Assembly (NCBI GenBank): GCA_035763625.1
Contig: DASUAS010000107.1
Coordinates: 1-13,289, forward strand
Source of the DNA: DASUAS01 sp035763625
GTDB taxonomy: Bacteria; Actinomycetota; Acidimicrobiia; IMCC26256; DASPTH01
DNA length: 13,289 bases
Direction: 5' to 3'
Shown piece after piece: positions 6,747 to 13,289 of this stretch. The notes beneath the pieces were generated by a model. The model had not been told where the DNA came from and did no database searches. It saw only the letters and a program-made list of their open reading frames with translations. Made by a program: the position numbers and the translations under genes. How positions within the stretch are numbered: the stretch's first letter is position 1; every line of letters starts with the position of its first letter.

Positions 6747-8510
6747 TCACGAGCGGAACTGGTCGATCTTGTCGCGGAACAACGTCGACGCGATGGTCGC
6801 CTTGCGCGGCTGGCCGTGCAGCCAGGCCCGGGCGAACCCCTTCGCCTGCTCGTACGTCACCTTGGCGGGCATCGGCGGTTCGTCGGGGTTCACGTGGACA
6901 TCGACCAGCGCCGGTCCCCCGTGTGCGAGTGCCGCGCGCACCGTCGTCTCCAAGTGTTCAGGCTTGGTGACCTCCCAGGCCCGTGCGCCGCACGCTTCGG
7001 CCCAGGGCGCGAAGTGCGAGTACTGCTCGTAGCGGATGCCGAACTCGGGATAGCCCAGGACCATCTGCTCCCACATGATCTGGCCCAGCGACGAGTTGTT
7101 GTTGACGAACACCTTGATCGGCAGTCCGTAACGGCACGCCGTGTCGAACTCCGCCATCAGCATTGCGAATCCGCCGTCGCCGACGAACGCGATGCACTGC
7201 CGCCCGGGATGCGCCCATTGAGCAGCGATCGAGTACGGCAGACCGGGCGCCATCGTCGCGAGGTTGCCCGAGAGCAGGAAGAAGCGGTCGCCACGGATGC
7301 GCCAGTGCCGAGCCGACCACGTGGCGATCGTCCCTGAGTCGGAGGCCAGGATCGCGTCGTCGTCGGCGAACCGGTCGATGAGCGACATCAGGTACTGCGG
7401 CTGGATCGGGTCCCGGTCCGCGCTCTCCATCGCGATCATGCGCTCACGCCAGTCGGCCATCCCCTGCTGCGCCCGTTCGAGGAACGACCGATCCCGTTTG
7501 TCGTCCAGCATGGGCAGCAGCGCCTCCAGCGACTCCTTGCTGTCCCCGACCACCGGCACCTCGGTGGCGACCCGCGTACCGACGATCGTCGGATCGACGT
7601 CGATCTGCACGACCCGCGCCTGGCCCGACTCCGGAAGGTGCTTCGTGTACGGAAAGTTCGTGCCGACCATGAAGAGGGTGTCGCACCCGTCCATCACATC
7701 TTCCGACGGAGCCGTACCGAGCAGGCCGATTCCTCCCGTCGTCAACGGGTGGTCGTCGGGCACTGCCGCCTTGCCGGGCAGCGTCTTCACGATCGGGCTC
7801 CCGAGGCGCTCGGCCACCGCGAGCACCTCGGATCGCGCACCCAACGCACCCGCGCCGACGAGCATCGCCACCTTGGTGCCCTCGTTCAGGACGGCAGCGG
7901 CGGCCACCAGGTCGGACCGGCGGGCAGCGCCCGGCGAGGCCAGGAACACCGGCGCGGTCATCGGCGCGCGGGCCGGCGCCACGTGCTGCCACGGATTCGC
8001 GTCGGCATCCGCGACCTGCAGATCGTTCGGAAAGGTGATGTGCGCGACGGTTCGTCGCGCGAGCGCATGGCGCACTGCGATGTCGACCAGCGTCACCACC
8101 TGGGACGGAGCGTGCACCATCACGTCGTACTCGGCGACGTCGATGAACAGCTTCTCGAGGTGCACCTCCTGCTGGTAGCCGGTGCCGAGCAGTTGCGTCT
8201 CCTGCATCCCCGTGATGGCCAGCACCGGCATGTGATCGAGCTTGGCGTCGTACAAGCCGTTCAAGAGGTGTACGCCCCCGGGGCCCGACGTGGCGAGGCA
8301 CACGCCGAGCCGCCCAGTGGTCTTGGCGTACGCGGTCGCCATGAAGCCAGCCGCTTCCTCGTGGTGAACAAGGACGAACCGGATTCGGTCCTGATGGCGA
8401 CGGAGGCCTTCCATCAGACCGTTGATGCCGTCGCCCGGAAGTCCGAACACGGTGTCGACGCCCCACTCGACGAGCCGTTCCACGAGCGATTCCGATGCGA
8501 TCTTGGCCAT
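6747..8510 (-). CDS. PoxB-like thiamine-diphosphate enzyme (pyruvate oxidase/dehydrogenase type)
   Basis: The 587-residue protein has the three-domain layout of the ThDP enzyme family (E. coli PoxB has 572). The N-terminal Pyr domain has FGLPGDGING and HHEEAAGF, with Glu51 as the likely cofactor-activating residue. The middle domain lies at about 190-330. The C-terminal PP domain has GDGG at 444-447 and NNNS at 470-473, which bind Mg-ThDP. Best guess is FAD-dependent oxidative decarboxylation of pyruvate to acetate and CO2 with quinone as acceptor. Acetolactate synthase or another 2-oxoacid enzyme of this superfamily cannot be excluded. The open frame continues upstream to 9176, but ATG 8510 begins the conserved N-terminus (MAKIASESLVERL). 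It is the first gene of the operon, with a stress-sigma-like promoter upstream. Confidence 0.85.
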   Translation of the reverse strand: MAKIASESLVERLVEWGVDTVFGLPGDGINGLMEGLRRHQDRIRFVLVHHEEAAGFMATAYAKTTGRLGVCLATSGPGGVHLLNGLYDAKLDHMPVLAITGMQETQLLGTGYQQEVHLEKLFIDVAEYDVMVHAPSQVVTLVDIAVRHALARRTVAHITFPNDLQVADADANPWQHVAPARAPMTAPVFLASPGAARRSDLVAAAAVLNEGTKVAMLVGAGALGARSEVLAVAERLGSPIVKTLPGKAAVPDDHPLTTGGIGLLGTAPSEDVMDGCDTLFMVGTNFPYTKHLPESGQARVVQIDVDPTIVGTRVATEVPVVGDSKESLEALLPMLDDKRDRSFLERAQQGMADWRERMIAMESADRDPIQPQYLMSLIDRFADDDAILASDSGTIATWSARHWRIRGDRFFLLSGNLATMAPGLPYSIAAQWAHPGRQCIAFVGDGGFAMLMAEFDTACRYGLPIKVFVNNNSSLGQIMWEQMVLGYPEFGIRYEQYSHFAPWAEACGARAWEVTKPEHLETTVRAALAHGGPALVDVHVNPDEPPMPAKVTYEQAKGFARAWLHGQPRKATIASTLFRDKIDQFRS

Positions 8511-8553
8511 CAGTGAACCTGTCTGTTGTACGTCACCCGCCCTCTCGCCGCAT

Positions 8554-8580
8554 CTACCCCGCGGTCCGACGGCGCCAAAC
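8554..8580 (-). promoter_or_regulatory. SigB/SigF-type promoter of the redox operon
   Basis: On the minus strand, GTTT (8580-8577), a 17-nt spacer and GGGTAG (8559-8554) match the general-stress sigma consensus, GTTT-N15-17-GGGTAT. Transcription would start near 8547, giving a leader of about 37 nt before ATG 8510. The same layout is found upstream of the CsbD-like gene and, less perfectly, the topoisomerase gene. Confidence 0.55.
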
Positions 8581-8625
8581 GGGACTGCTGCCGGTTGGTT
8601 GCCATCTCCTGTGCCCGCCGACGTG

Positions 8626-9080
8626 TCGGTGGAGTCGGTGCGGCGCTGGATGCGCCAGAGCGGTCGAGCGCTTCCTCGACCAGGTGCACCCCGACGTGCT
8701 GTGCCTCCGCCACCGACAGCGACGTGTTCCATGCCGATGCGTTCCTCGGCGCGACCCACGTCACGCCCGCCGAGCGGGCGGCGCTGGCGAAGCTCCTCGA
8801 CGCGGGGTTGGTCGACGTCGACGTCCGGACGTGGGGTGCACGGTCCCGGCGGTTCACCTGGTGGAGGCACGGATTCGGCTACGACCGCAACCTCGGGATG
8901 CGTCTCGACGTGATCGCCGTCGACGCCGACACCGCCTCCAGGCTCGACACCACGTGGATCGACCACCGCGAACGCAGCGCCGAACGGCCGTCGGACCACG
9001 CCGCGCTCATCGCCGACTTTCGTAGGATCGGCGGCGGTTGTCCCCTGTCGAGCCGGGAAGTGCGATCTGATGGCGTCTGA
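8626..9080 (+). pseudogene. xth: Exodeoxyribonuclease III (xth) pseudogene, copy B
   Basis: Two frames together give a broken xth-family AP endonuclease. At 8663-8710 one frame reads VERFLDQVHPDVLCL, which in intact proteins leads into the QETK metal-binding motif. From 8712 the next frame reads DVFHADAFLGATHVTPAER, then LLDAGLVDVDVRTWG, RNLGMR and PSDHAALIADF. These match the family's C-terminal third, including the SDHA catalytic histidine. About 100 or more codons between the two blocks are missing, with QETK and the central catalytic Tyr and Asp/Asn residues, and the start region is also degraded. It cannot encode a working enzyme. The second frame stops at TGA 9078-9080, 11 bp inside nadE, which suggests that xth and nadE were once an overlapping pair. 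Confidence 0.75.
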
Positions 9081-11133
9081 CTCCCTGTACGAGCACGGTT
9101 TCGCGCGCGTCGCCGCCGCGGTGCCGACCGTCCACCTCGCCGACGCACCCGCGAACGTGGAGTCGACCCTGGCCATCGCTCGCGACGCCGACGCCGCCGG
9201 GGTCGCGGTGCTCGTGTGCCCGGAGCTCGGCCTCGTGGGCTACAGCAACCAGGATCTCTTCCACCAACGGGTGCTGCTCGAGTCGGCGCGGGATGCGCTC
9301 CTGCAGTTGACCGAGCGGAGCGCGGAGCTCCAGACCCTGGTCGTGGTCGGGTTGCCGCTGCAGGTCGGTGATCAGCTCTTCAACGTCGCCGCGGTCGTCC
9401 ATCGCGGTGAGGTGCTCGGCATCGTCCCCAAGTCGTACCTGCCGAACTACCGCGAGTTCTACGAGAAGCGGCACTTCAGCGCGGCGCGACAGGCGATCGT
9501 CGACACCGTCGAGCTCGACCGGCGCGACGTGCCCTTCGGCACCGATCTCCTCTTCGACGTCGCATCCCATTCGCACCTCGTGCTGGGCGTGGAGATCTGC
9601 GAGGACCTCTGGGCGCCGGTGCCGCCGAGCACGTTCGCGGCGATGGCGGGCGCCACCGTGGTCGCCAACCTGTCGGGGAGCAACCTCACCATCGGCAAGG
9701 CGGGCTATCGCCGTCAGCTCTGCTCGTCGCAGTCGGCGCGCGCCCTCGCCGCCTACGTCTATGCCGGCGCGGGGGAGGACGAGTCGACGACCGACCTGGC
9801 GTGGGACGGCCACGCGATCATCGCCGAGAACGGCAACGTGCTCGCCGAATCGGCCCCCTTCGCCGGCGCCGCCCAACTCGTCACCGCCGACATCGACCTC
9901 GACCGGCTCGTCGCCGACCGGATGCGCACGACGAGCTTCGTGGACTGCATCGGGGACCATCGGCGTCGCGTGCGGTACCGCCGCATCGGCACCGAGTTCG
10001 CGCCCACGACCGCGCCCGCGGCGCTGGAGCGGCGCGTCCCGCGCTTCCCGTTCGTTCCTGGCGACCCGTCGGAGCGGGCCGAGCGCTGCGCGGAGGTGTA
10101 CGCGATCCAACGTAGCGGGCTCAGAACGCGACTGCGCGGAAGTGGGGTGGAGCGCATCGTGATCGGCGTGTCGGGTGGCATCGACTCCACCCAGGCGCTG
10201 CTCGTGGCGGTCGCATGCATGGACGACCTCTCGCTCCCGCGCACGAACGTGCGCGCCTACACGATGCCCGGGTTCGCGACCAGCACCCGGACCCTCACCA
10301 ACGCGCACCGCCTGATGGACACGCTGGGCGTGAGCGCGCACGAGATCGACATCAAGCCGGCCGCCATGCAGATGCTGGAGGATCTCGACCACCCCGCCGC
10401 GCGCGGCGAGCGCGTGCACGACGTCACCTACGAGAACGTGCAGGCCGGGGCCCGGACGTCGCTCCTGTTCCGCCTGGCGAACCAGCACCGCGCGCTCGTG
10501 CTGGGAACCGGCGACCTCTCGGAGCTCGCACTCGGATGGTGCACCTACGGCGTGGGCGACCACATGTCGCACTACGGGGTGAACGCCTCCGTCCCCAAGT
10601 CGCTCATCCAGTACCTCGTGCAGTGGGTGAGCGAGCACGAGGCGCTCGATCCGGTCACCCGGTCGACGCTCGACGACATCCTCCGGACCGGTGTCTCACC
10701 GGAGCTGGTACCGCACGACGACGACGGCGACGCCGCCGAGCCGGCGCAGCTGAGCGAAGCGGTCGTTGGGCCGTACGAGCTGCAGGACTTCTTCCTGTAC
10801 CACGTCCTGCGGTTCGGGTTCTCGCCGTCGAAGGTGGCGTACCTCGCGCACCACGCGTGGGGTGACCGCACCGTCGGCGAGTGGCCGGCAAGCCGGGCCG
10901 ACGCGCCGCACAACGAGTACGACCTCGCCGAGATCTGCCGCTGGCTGCGGGTCTTTCTGCAGCGCTTCTTCGCCAGCCAGTTCAAGCGGTCGACGCTTCC
11001 CGACGGACCGAAGGTCGGCTCCGGCGGCTCGCTCTCGCCGCGCGGCGACTGGCGCGCACCGAGCGACGTGTCGGCGGCGAGCTGGCTGCGCGAGCTCGAC
11101 GCGTACGAGGCGCGCGTGCTCGGGCCCCGCTGA
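9070..11133 (+). CDS. nadE: Glutamine-dependent NAD(+) synthetase
   Basis: Catalyses the last step of NAD synthesis: ATP-dependent amidation of nicotinic acid adenine dinucleotide, using ammonia from glutamine. The 687 residues fit the long two-domain form (M. tuberculosis NadE has 679). The N-terminal nitrilase-type glutaminase domain (about 1-285) shows the triad Glu52 (CPELGLVGYS), Lys121 (VPKSYLPNY) and Cys177 (EICEDLW). The C-terminal ATP-pyrophosphatase domain has the P-loop SGGIDST starting at Ser368, then GTGDLSELALGW and a C-terminal KVGSGGSLSPRGDW. GGGAAG at 9055-9060, nine bases before ATG 9070, is an acceptable ribosome binding site. The stop lies 9 bp from the end of the convergent pncC-like gene. 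No disruption is seen; the gene looks intact and probably essential. Confidence 0.96.
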   Translation: MASDSLYEHGFARVAAAVPTVHLADAPANVESTLAIARDADAAGVAVLVCPELGLVGYSNQDLFHQRVLLESARDALLQLTERSAELQTLVVVGLPLQVGDQLFNVAAVVHRGEVLGIVPKSYLPNYREFYEKRHFSAARQAIVDTVELDRRDVPFGTDLLFDVASHSHLVLGVEICEDLWAPVPPSTFAAMAGATVVANLSGSNLTIGKAGYRRQLCSSQSARALAAYVYAGAGEDESTTDLAWDGHAIIAENGNVLAESAPFAGAAQLVTADIDLDRLVADRMRTTSFVDCIGDHRRRVRYRRIGTEFAPTTAPAALERRVPRFPFVPGDPSERAERCAEVYAIQRSGLRTRLRGSGVERIVIGVSGGIDSTQALLVAVACMDDLSLPRTNVRAYTMPGFATSTRTLTNAHRLMDTLGVSAHEIDIKPAAMQMLEDLDHPAARGERVHDVTYENVQAGARTSLLFRLANQHRALVLGTGDLSELALGWCTYGVGDHMSHYGVNASVPKSLIQYLVQWVSEHEALDPVTRSTLDDILRTGVSPELVPHDDDGDAAEPAQLSEAVVGPYELQDFFLYHVLRFGFSPSKVAYLAHHAWGDRTVGEWPASRADAPHNEYDLAEICRWLRVFLQRFFASQFKRSTLPDGPKVGSGGSLSPRGDWRAPSDVSAASWLRELDAYEARVLGPR

Positions 11134-11142
11134 CCGTTCCCG

Positions 11143-11628
11143 TCACGACGCGTCGCGCACGAGCTCCAGCAGCCACACCGCCGCGCAGCCCATGGTCGCC
11201 TCGACGACGTCCGGAGCGTCGCCGGCGAAGTGCTCGAGCCGCGTGTGCGTACGCCCACCGGCGCGGACCGCCAGCCACACGGTGCCGGGGGGTTGGTCGT
11301 CCTGCGGTGCGGGGCCGGCGACGCCCGACACCGCCACCGCGACGTCGGCGCCCAGCAGGTCGGCCACGTGGTCGGCCATCGCCGTCACCGCGACTTCGGA
11401 CACGACCGGGCCGTCGGGAACGTCGAGGAGCGAGTGCTTCACCTCGGACGCGTAGGCCACGATGCCGCCGCGGTACCACTCCGACGATCCCTCGGCGCAC
11501 GCGAAGCGCGCTGACAGCTCGCCGCCCGTCAACGACTCGGCCACCGCCAGGGACGCCCGACGGTCGCTCAGGACGTCACCGATCGCGCTGATCACCGCAT
11601 CCGCGGTCTCCGGCATGTCCTCCATCAT
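11143..11628 (-). CDS. pncC: CinA C-terminal-domain protein, NMN amidohydrolase (PncC type)
   Basis: The 161-residue stand-alone CinA C-terminal domain deamidates nicotinamide mononucleotide to nicotinate mononucleotide in the pyridine nucleotide cycle. Family motifs are AESLTGG (30-36), an AYASEVK segment holding Tyr59 and Lys64, SGVAGP (101-106) and PPGTVWLAV (113-121). The N-terminal molybdopterin-binding-like domain of full CinA is absent, as in PncC. It converges with nadE, 9 bp apart. Its product, after adenylylation, feeds NadE, so the pair is functionally coherent although not co-transcribed. The start is either ATG 11628 or ATG 11616 (MMEDM); GGAGG lies too close to the second for good spacing, so 11628 is kept. 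Confidence 0.9.
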   Translation of the reverse strand: MMEDMPETADAVISAIGDVLSDRRASLAVAESLTGGELSARFACAEGSSEWYRGGIVAYASEVKHSLLDVPDGPVVSEVAVTAMADHVADLLGADVAVAVSGVAGPAPQDDQPPGTVWLAVRAGGRTHTRLEHFAGDAPDVVEATMGCAAVWLLELVRDAS

Positions 11629-11746
11629 GCCCGCCGGGACGCGATCTCACCTGAGCTCGCGCGACGCTGACGCGTGACGCGTCGACGTTTCGTTCCGCGT
11701 GCTTCCGGACAGTGAAGTGACGCCGTCCGAACGAGAGGGGGGTGTG

Positions 11747-12199
11747 ATGAACGATCCCGTCGCGATCCTCAAGCGTGACCACCGGGAAGTCGCCGCGATG
11801 CTGAGCACCTTGGAGTCGTCGAAGCCGGGCGCACGCCGACGCGCCACGGTCGAGAAGCTTGCGTCCGCGCTCGAGCTGCACATGGCGATCGAAGAGCGAG
11901 ACGTCTATCCGGTGGTGGCACGGGTCGTCGGCAAGGAAGAGGCGGTCGAGGCCGGCGTCGAGCACCGACTCGCACGGGAAGGGCTGCGCCAACTGCAGAA
12001 GCTCGTCGACGAACCCGGCTTCGGTGCGGCGGTCGCCATGCTGACCGCGGGCATCCGCCACCACGTCAAGGAGGAAGAGCACGAGGTGTTCCCCGAGCTC
12101 AAGCGGAAGATCGACCGCGACCAGCTCGCCGCCCTCGGTGACCGCGTCGCCGACGCCAAGAAGGTCAAGAAGGTCAGGCGGCGCCCACGCGCCGCCTGA
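11747..12199 (+). CDS. Hemerythrin-domain (HHE cation-binding) protein
   Basis: The 150-residue four-helix-bundle protein is predicted to bind a non-heme di-iron centre. Such proteins sense or handle oxygen, nitric oxide or iron in the cytoplasm. Likely ligands are His12 (KRDHREV), His45 and Glu49 (LHMAIEE), His73 (VEHRL), and His106 and Glu110 (RHHVKEEEHEVFP). The C-terminus (about 138-150) is a lysine/arginine-rich tail that could touch nucleic acid or membrane. The frame is open to 11699, but GAGAGGGGGG at 11733-11742, just before ATG 11747, fixes the start. GTTT-N16-GGACAG at 11687-11712 is a weak stress-sigma-like promoter candidate. The last codons form part of a strong hairpin. Confidence 0.88.
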   Translation: MNDPVAILKRDHREVAAMLSTLESSKPGARRRATVEKLASALELHMAIEERDVYPVVARVVGKEEAVEAGVEHRLAREGLRQLQKLVDEPGFGAAVAMLTAGIRHHVKEEEHEVFPELKRKIDRDQLAALGDRVADAKKVKKVRRRPRAA

Positions 12200-12201
12200 C
12201 C
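12172..12201. terminator. Perfect 13-bp hairpin, likely bidirectional terminator
   Basis: GGTCAGGCGGCGC (12172-12184) pairs perfectly with GCGCCGCCTGACC (12189-12201) around the loop CCAC. The second arm contains the TGA stop of the hemerythrin gene (12197-12199). It lies between two convergent genes, 42 bp from the end of the CsbD-like gene, so it could stop transcription from both sides. There is no T-tract, which is common in high-GC actinobacteria. Confidence 0.7.
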
Positions 12202-12242
12202 CCTCGACCGAACAGCGTGGTTGGAGTGCGCCGCTCGAGACG

Positions 12243-12434
12243 TCAGTCTCGGTGCAGCTTGTCCTTCACCTCGTCGATGGCGTCTTCCGCCGCGTCCTTC
12301 ACGTCATCGAGCGCATCCTTCATCTTGCCGCTGGCCCGGTCGGCACGTCCTTCGTTCTTCAGGCTCGAGTCGTTGGTGAGGTCCCCCGCGGCTTCTTTCG
12401 CGCGGCCCTTGAGATCGTCGGTGGTTCCGTCCAT
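12243..12434 (-). CDS. CsbD-like stress protein
   Basis: The 63-residue, highly charged protein belongs to the CsbD family. Family members are small, abundant and induced by general stress; in Bacillus subtilis csbD belongs to the SigB regulon. The molecular role is not established. The N-terminal LKGRAKEAAGDLTND segment followed by EGRADRASGKMKDA is diagnostic. The remainder is a Lys/Asp/Ala amphipathic helix ending in DEVKDKL. Length is typical. AAAGAGG stands about 7 nt before ATG 12434, and a GTGT-N17-GGGTAG promoter lies a further 38 bp upstream. Transcription runs toward the hemerythrin gene with the hairpin between. Confidence 0.93.
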   Translation of the reverse strand: MDGTTDDLKGRAKEAAGDLTNDSSLKNEGRADRASGKMKDALDDVKDAAEDAIDEVKDKLHRD

Positions 12435-12471
12435 GTGTCGCCTCTTTGCTCGATGATGGTGGACGCGAGGA

Positions 12472-12498
12472 CTACCCGGTCGCCCGTCGGTCCCACAC
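12472..12498 (-). promoter_or_regulatory. SigB/SigF-type promoter of the CsbD-like gene
   Basis: On the minus strand, GTGT (12498-12495), a 17-nt spacer and GGGTAG (12477-12472) differ by one base in the -35 box from the promoter found before the PoxB-like gene; the spacing is identical. The predicted start near 12465 gives a leader of about 31 nt. CsbD genes are known general-stress genes, which supports the call. Confidence 0.55.
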
Positions 12499-12712
12499 CT
12501 CCAGCGCGACGCGATGCGTCACGAGGTCGTCGATCCAGCCCGGCTCGCGACGAGTGCCGGGACGCGCGGCAGCACCGGTGGACGCACCGCTCCCGAAGCG
12601 AGCGCGGGCGGCGAGTTCCGGTGCGGTGAGCACGGGTAGCCCCGACGAACACGGCGACGCGGAGGAGGCCTCTCGTGCCAGACGACCGACGCATCGACGC
12701 CAGCAACGGCCA
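12499..12712. other. Gene-poor stretch between the CsbD promoter and the LigD remnant
   Basis: About 210 bp. A minus-strand frame with GC-rich third positions (12472-12633, 53 codons from GTG, containing GWIDDLVTHRVALEVWDR) looks coding-like. It matches no family I recognise and lacks a ribosome binding site. It may be a remnant of an eroded gene. Confidence 0.35.
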
Positions 12713-13054
12713 CCGCACCTCGTGCACGCGGTCAAGGAAGAACAGCTCTCGAACGCAGTGGCGGGCGTGGTCGGTGAGCTCGTGAGCGACAAGTGGGAGA
12801 CCAAGGCGCGCCGCGGGCGGGCCCGGCTCGACGACACGCAGAACGCGATCAACAAGACGCTGGTCGCGCCCTACAGCGTGCGTGCCGGACCCGGCGCGCC
12901 CGTCTCCATCCCCATCACGTGGGACGAGCTCGACGACCCCGACCTCCGCTCGGACCGTTGGGACGTTCGCAGCGCACCCGCGCGCGTCGCGGAGCAGGGC
13001 GATCCGATGGCGCGCGTGCTCACCGACGCGCAGCGCCTGCCGCCCTTGGAGTGA
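12713..13054 (+). pseudogene. LigD polymerase-domain C-terminal fragment
   Basis: The frame ending at TGA 13052-13054 matches the end of the bacterial NHEJ polymerase (LigD Pol/PrimPol) domain. It shows a KARRGRARLDDTQNA segment, then NKTLVAPYSVRAGPGAPV, then ITWDELDDPDLRSDRWDVR and ARVAEQGDP. The whole N-terminal part of the domain, with the catalytic Asp-x-Asp that binds metal, is absent. Sequence upstream of about 12713 shows no resemblance in any frame. The usual YLD motif appears as RLDD, another sign of decay. A full polymerase domain is about 280-300 residues; only about 110 remain. It is therefore a truncated remnant, not a functional ligase or polymerase. Confidence 0.7.
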
Positions 13055-13075
13055 CGCGGGAAGACGCGGGACGTC

Positions 13076-13102
13076 GTTTGCGGAGTCGAGAGCGAGGGGC
13101 AA
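13076..13102 (+). promoter_or_regulatory. Possible stress-sigma promoter of the topoisomerase gene
   Basis: GTTT (13076-13079), a 17-nt spacer and GGGCAA (13097-13102) share the -35 box and spacing of the two GGGTAG promoters, but the -10 box is imperfect. Transcription would start only a few bases before GTG 13113, giving a nearly leaderless message. Confidence 0.35.
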
Positions 13103-13112
13103 CCTGGGTTGG

Positions 13113-13289
13113 GTGAGCCCCGTCGCCCTTCCTGACCTGCGCTACGGCGCGCGCGACGAGCTCTCCATCCGGCGGATCCGTCGCGGCCGGGGCTTCAGCT
13201 ACCACGACACGGATGGTCGTCGGATCGACGATGCCGACGCACTCCAGCGCATCCGGGCACTCGCCATACCGCCCGCTTGGACCGACGTC
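13113..13289 (+). CDS. Type IB DNA topoisomerase, N-terminal part (cut by window edge)
   Basis: The 59 codons from GTG 13113 to the window end are open and match the N-terminus of bacterial poxvirus-like topoisomerase IB. They show RRIRRGRGFSYHD, then DGRRI and LQRIRALAIPPAWTDV, the last being the most conserved N-terminal block. Such enzymes relax supercoils by a transient 3'-phosphotyrosyl bond; the catalytic domain lies beyond the window. GAGGGG about 14 nt upstream is a poor ribosome binding site, so GTG 13113 is likely but not certain. Confidence 0.85.
   Translation, partial: MSPVALPDLRYGARDELSIRRIRRGRGFSYHDTDGRRIDDADALQRIRALAIPPAWTDV

Noticed and set aside
8511..9176. Upstream extension of the PoxB-like frame to 809 residues
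   Set aside because: The added 222 residues are antisense to the xth remnant and the nadE start. Conserved sequence begins at ATG 8510 and a promoter lies within the extension.
9007..10638. Long minus-strand open frame of 543 codons
   Set aside because: Antisense to nadE, which has all its catalytic motifs in order. The product has no recognisable domain.
12472..12633. Possible 53-residue minus-strand gene with GC-rich third positions
   Set aside because: Codon composition is suggestive, but there is no ribosome binding site and no recognised family. Its end overlaps the CsbD promoter, so it is more likely a remnant.
1..13289. CRISPR array, rRNA, riboswitch or toxin-antitoxin pair
   Set aside because: No regularly spaced repeats with unique spacers were seen beyond the four IS-type repeats. 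No rRNA or riboswitch core and no small paired toxin/antitoxin frames were recognised.

Overview
The window is very GC-rich, with strong G/C at third codon positions and actinobacterial-type protein families. These include a 687-residue glutamine-dependent NAD synthetase, a LigD polymerase-domain fragment and GTTT-N17-GGGTAG stress promoters. It suggests a high-GC actinobacterium; Acidimicrobiia would fit, but that is inference.

Left part (1-985): four direct repeats typical of an IS21-family end run straight into the alpha-crystallin domain of a small heat-shock protein that has lost its native N-terminus. Next comes about 350 bp without a convincing gene. It contains short repeats and then the 3' half of a tRNA-Gly(GCC) gene, which looks like an attachment-site scar. 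A minus-strand family 2 glycosyltransferase with two N-terminal and several C-terminal membrane helices follows (986-3067).

Middle part (3070-9069): a scar region holds a decayed exodeoxyribonuclease III (xth) remnant joined to a C-terminal transposase fragment. Beyond it is a minus-strand four-gene operon, read from right to left: PoxB-like thiamine-diphosphate enzyme, four-helix membrane protein, gluconate 2-dehydrogenase subunit-3-like protein, and GMC flavoprotein. The genes overlap or sit 16 bp apart, and a stress-sigma-type promoter precedes the first. A second, longer xth remnant lies on the far side, so the operon is bracketed by two xth-derived direct repeats. The four genes look like one membrane-associated oxidation module passing electrons to the quinone pool (inference).

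Right part (9070-13289): nadE is convergent with a CinA/PncC-type NMN amidase gene; together they make a short NAD salvage-and-synthesis pair. A hemerythrin-domain gene follows, ending inside a perfect 13-bp hairpin, and is convergent with a CsbD-like stress gene that has its own GGGTAG promoter. Last come a truncated LigD polymerase-domain remnant and the first 59 codons of a type IB DNA topoisomerase, cut by the window edge. Heat-shock, CsbD, hemerythrin, PoxB and DNA-repair genes in one place, with shared promoter motifs, suggest a general-stress gene neighbourhood that has been repeatedly invaded and eroded.
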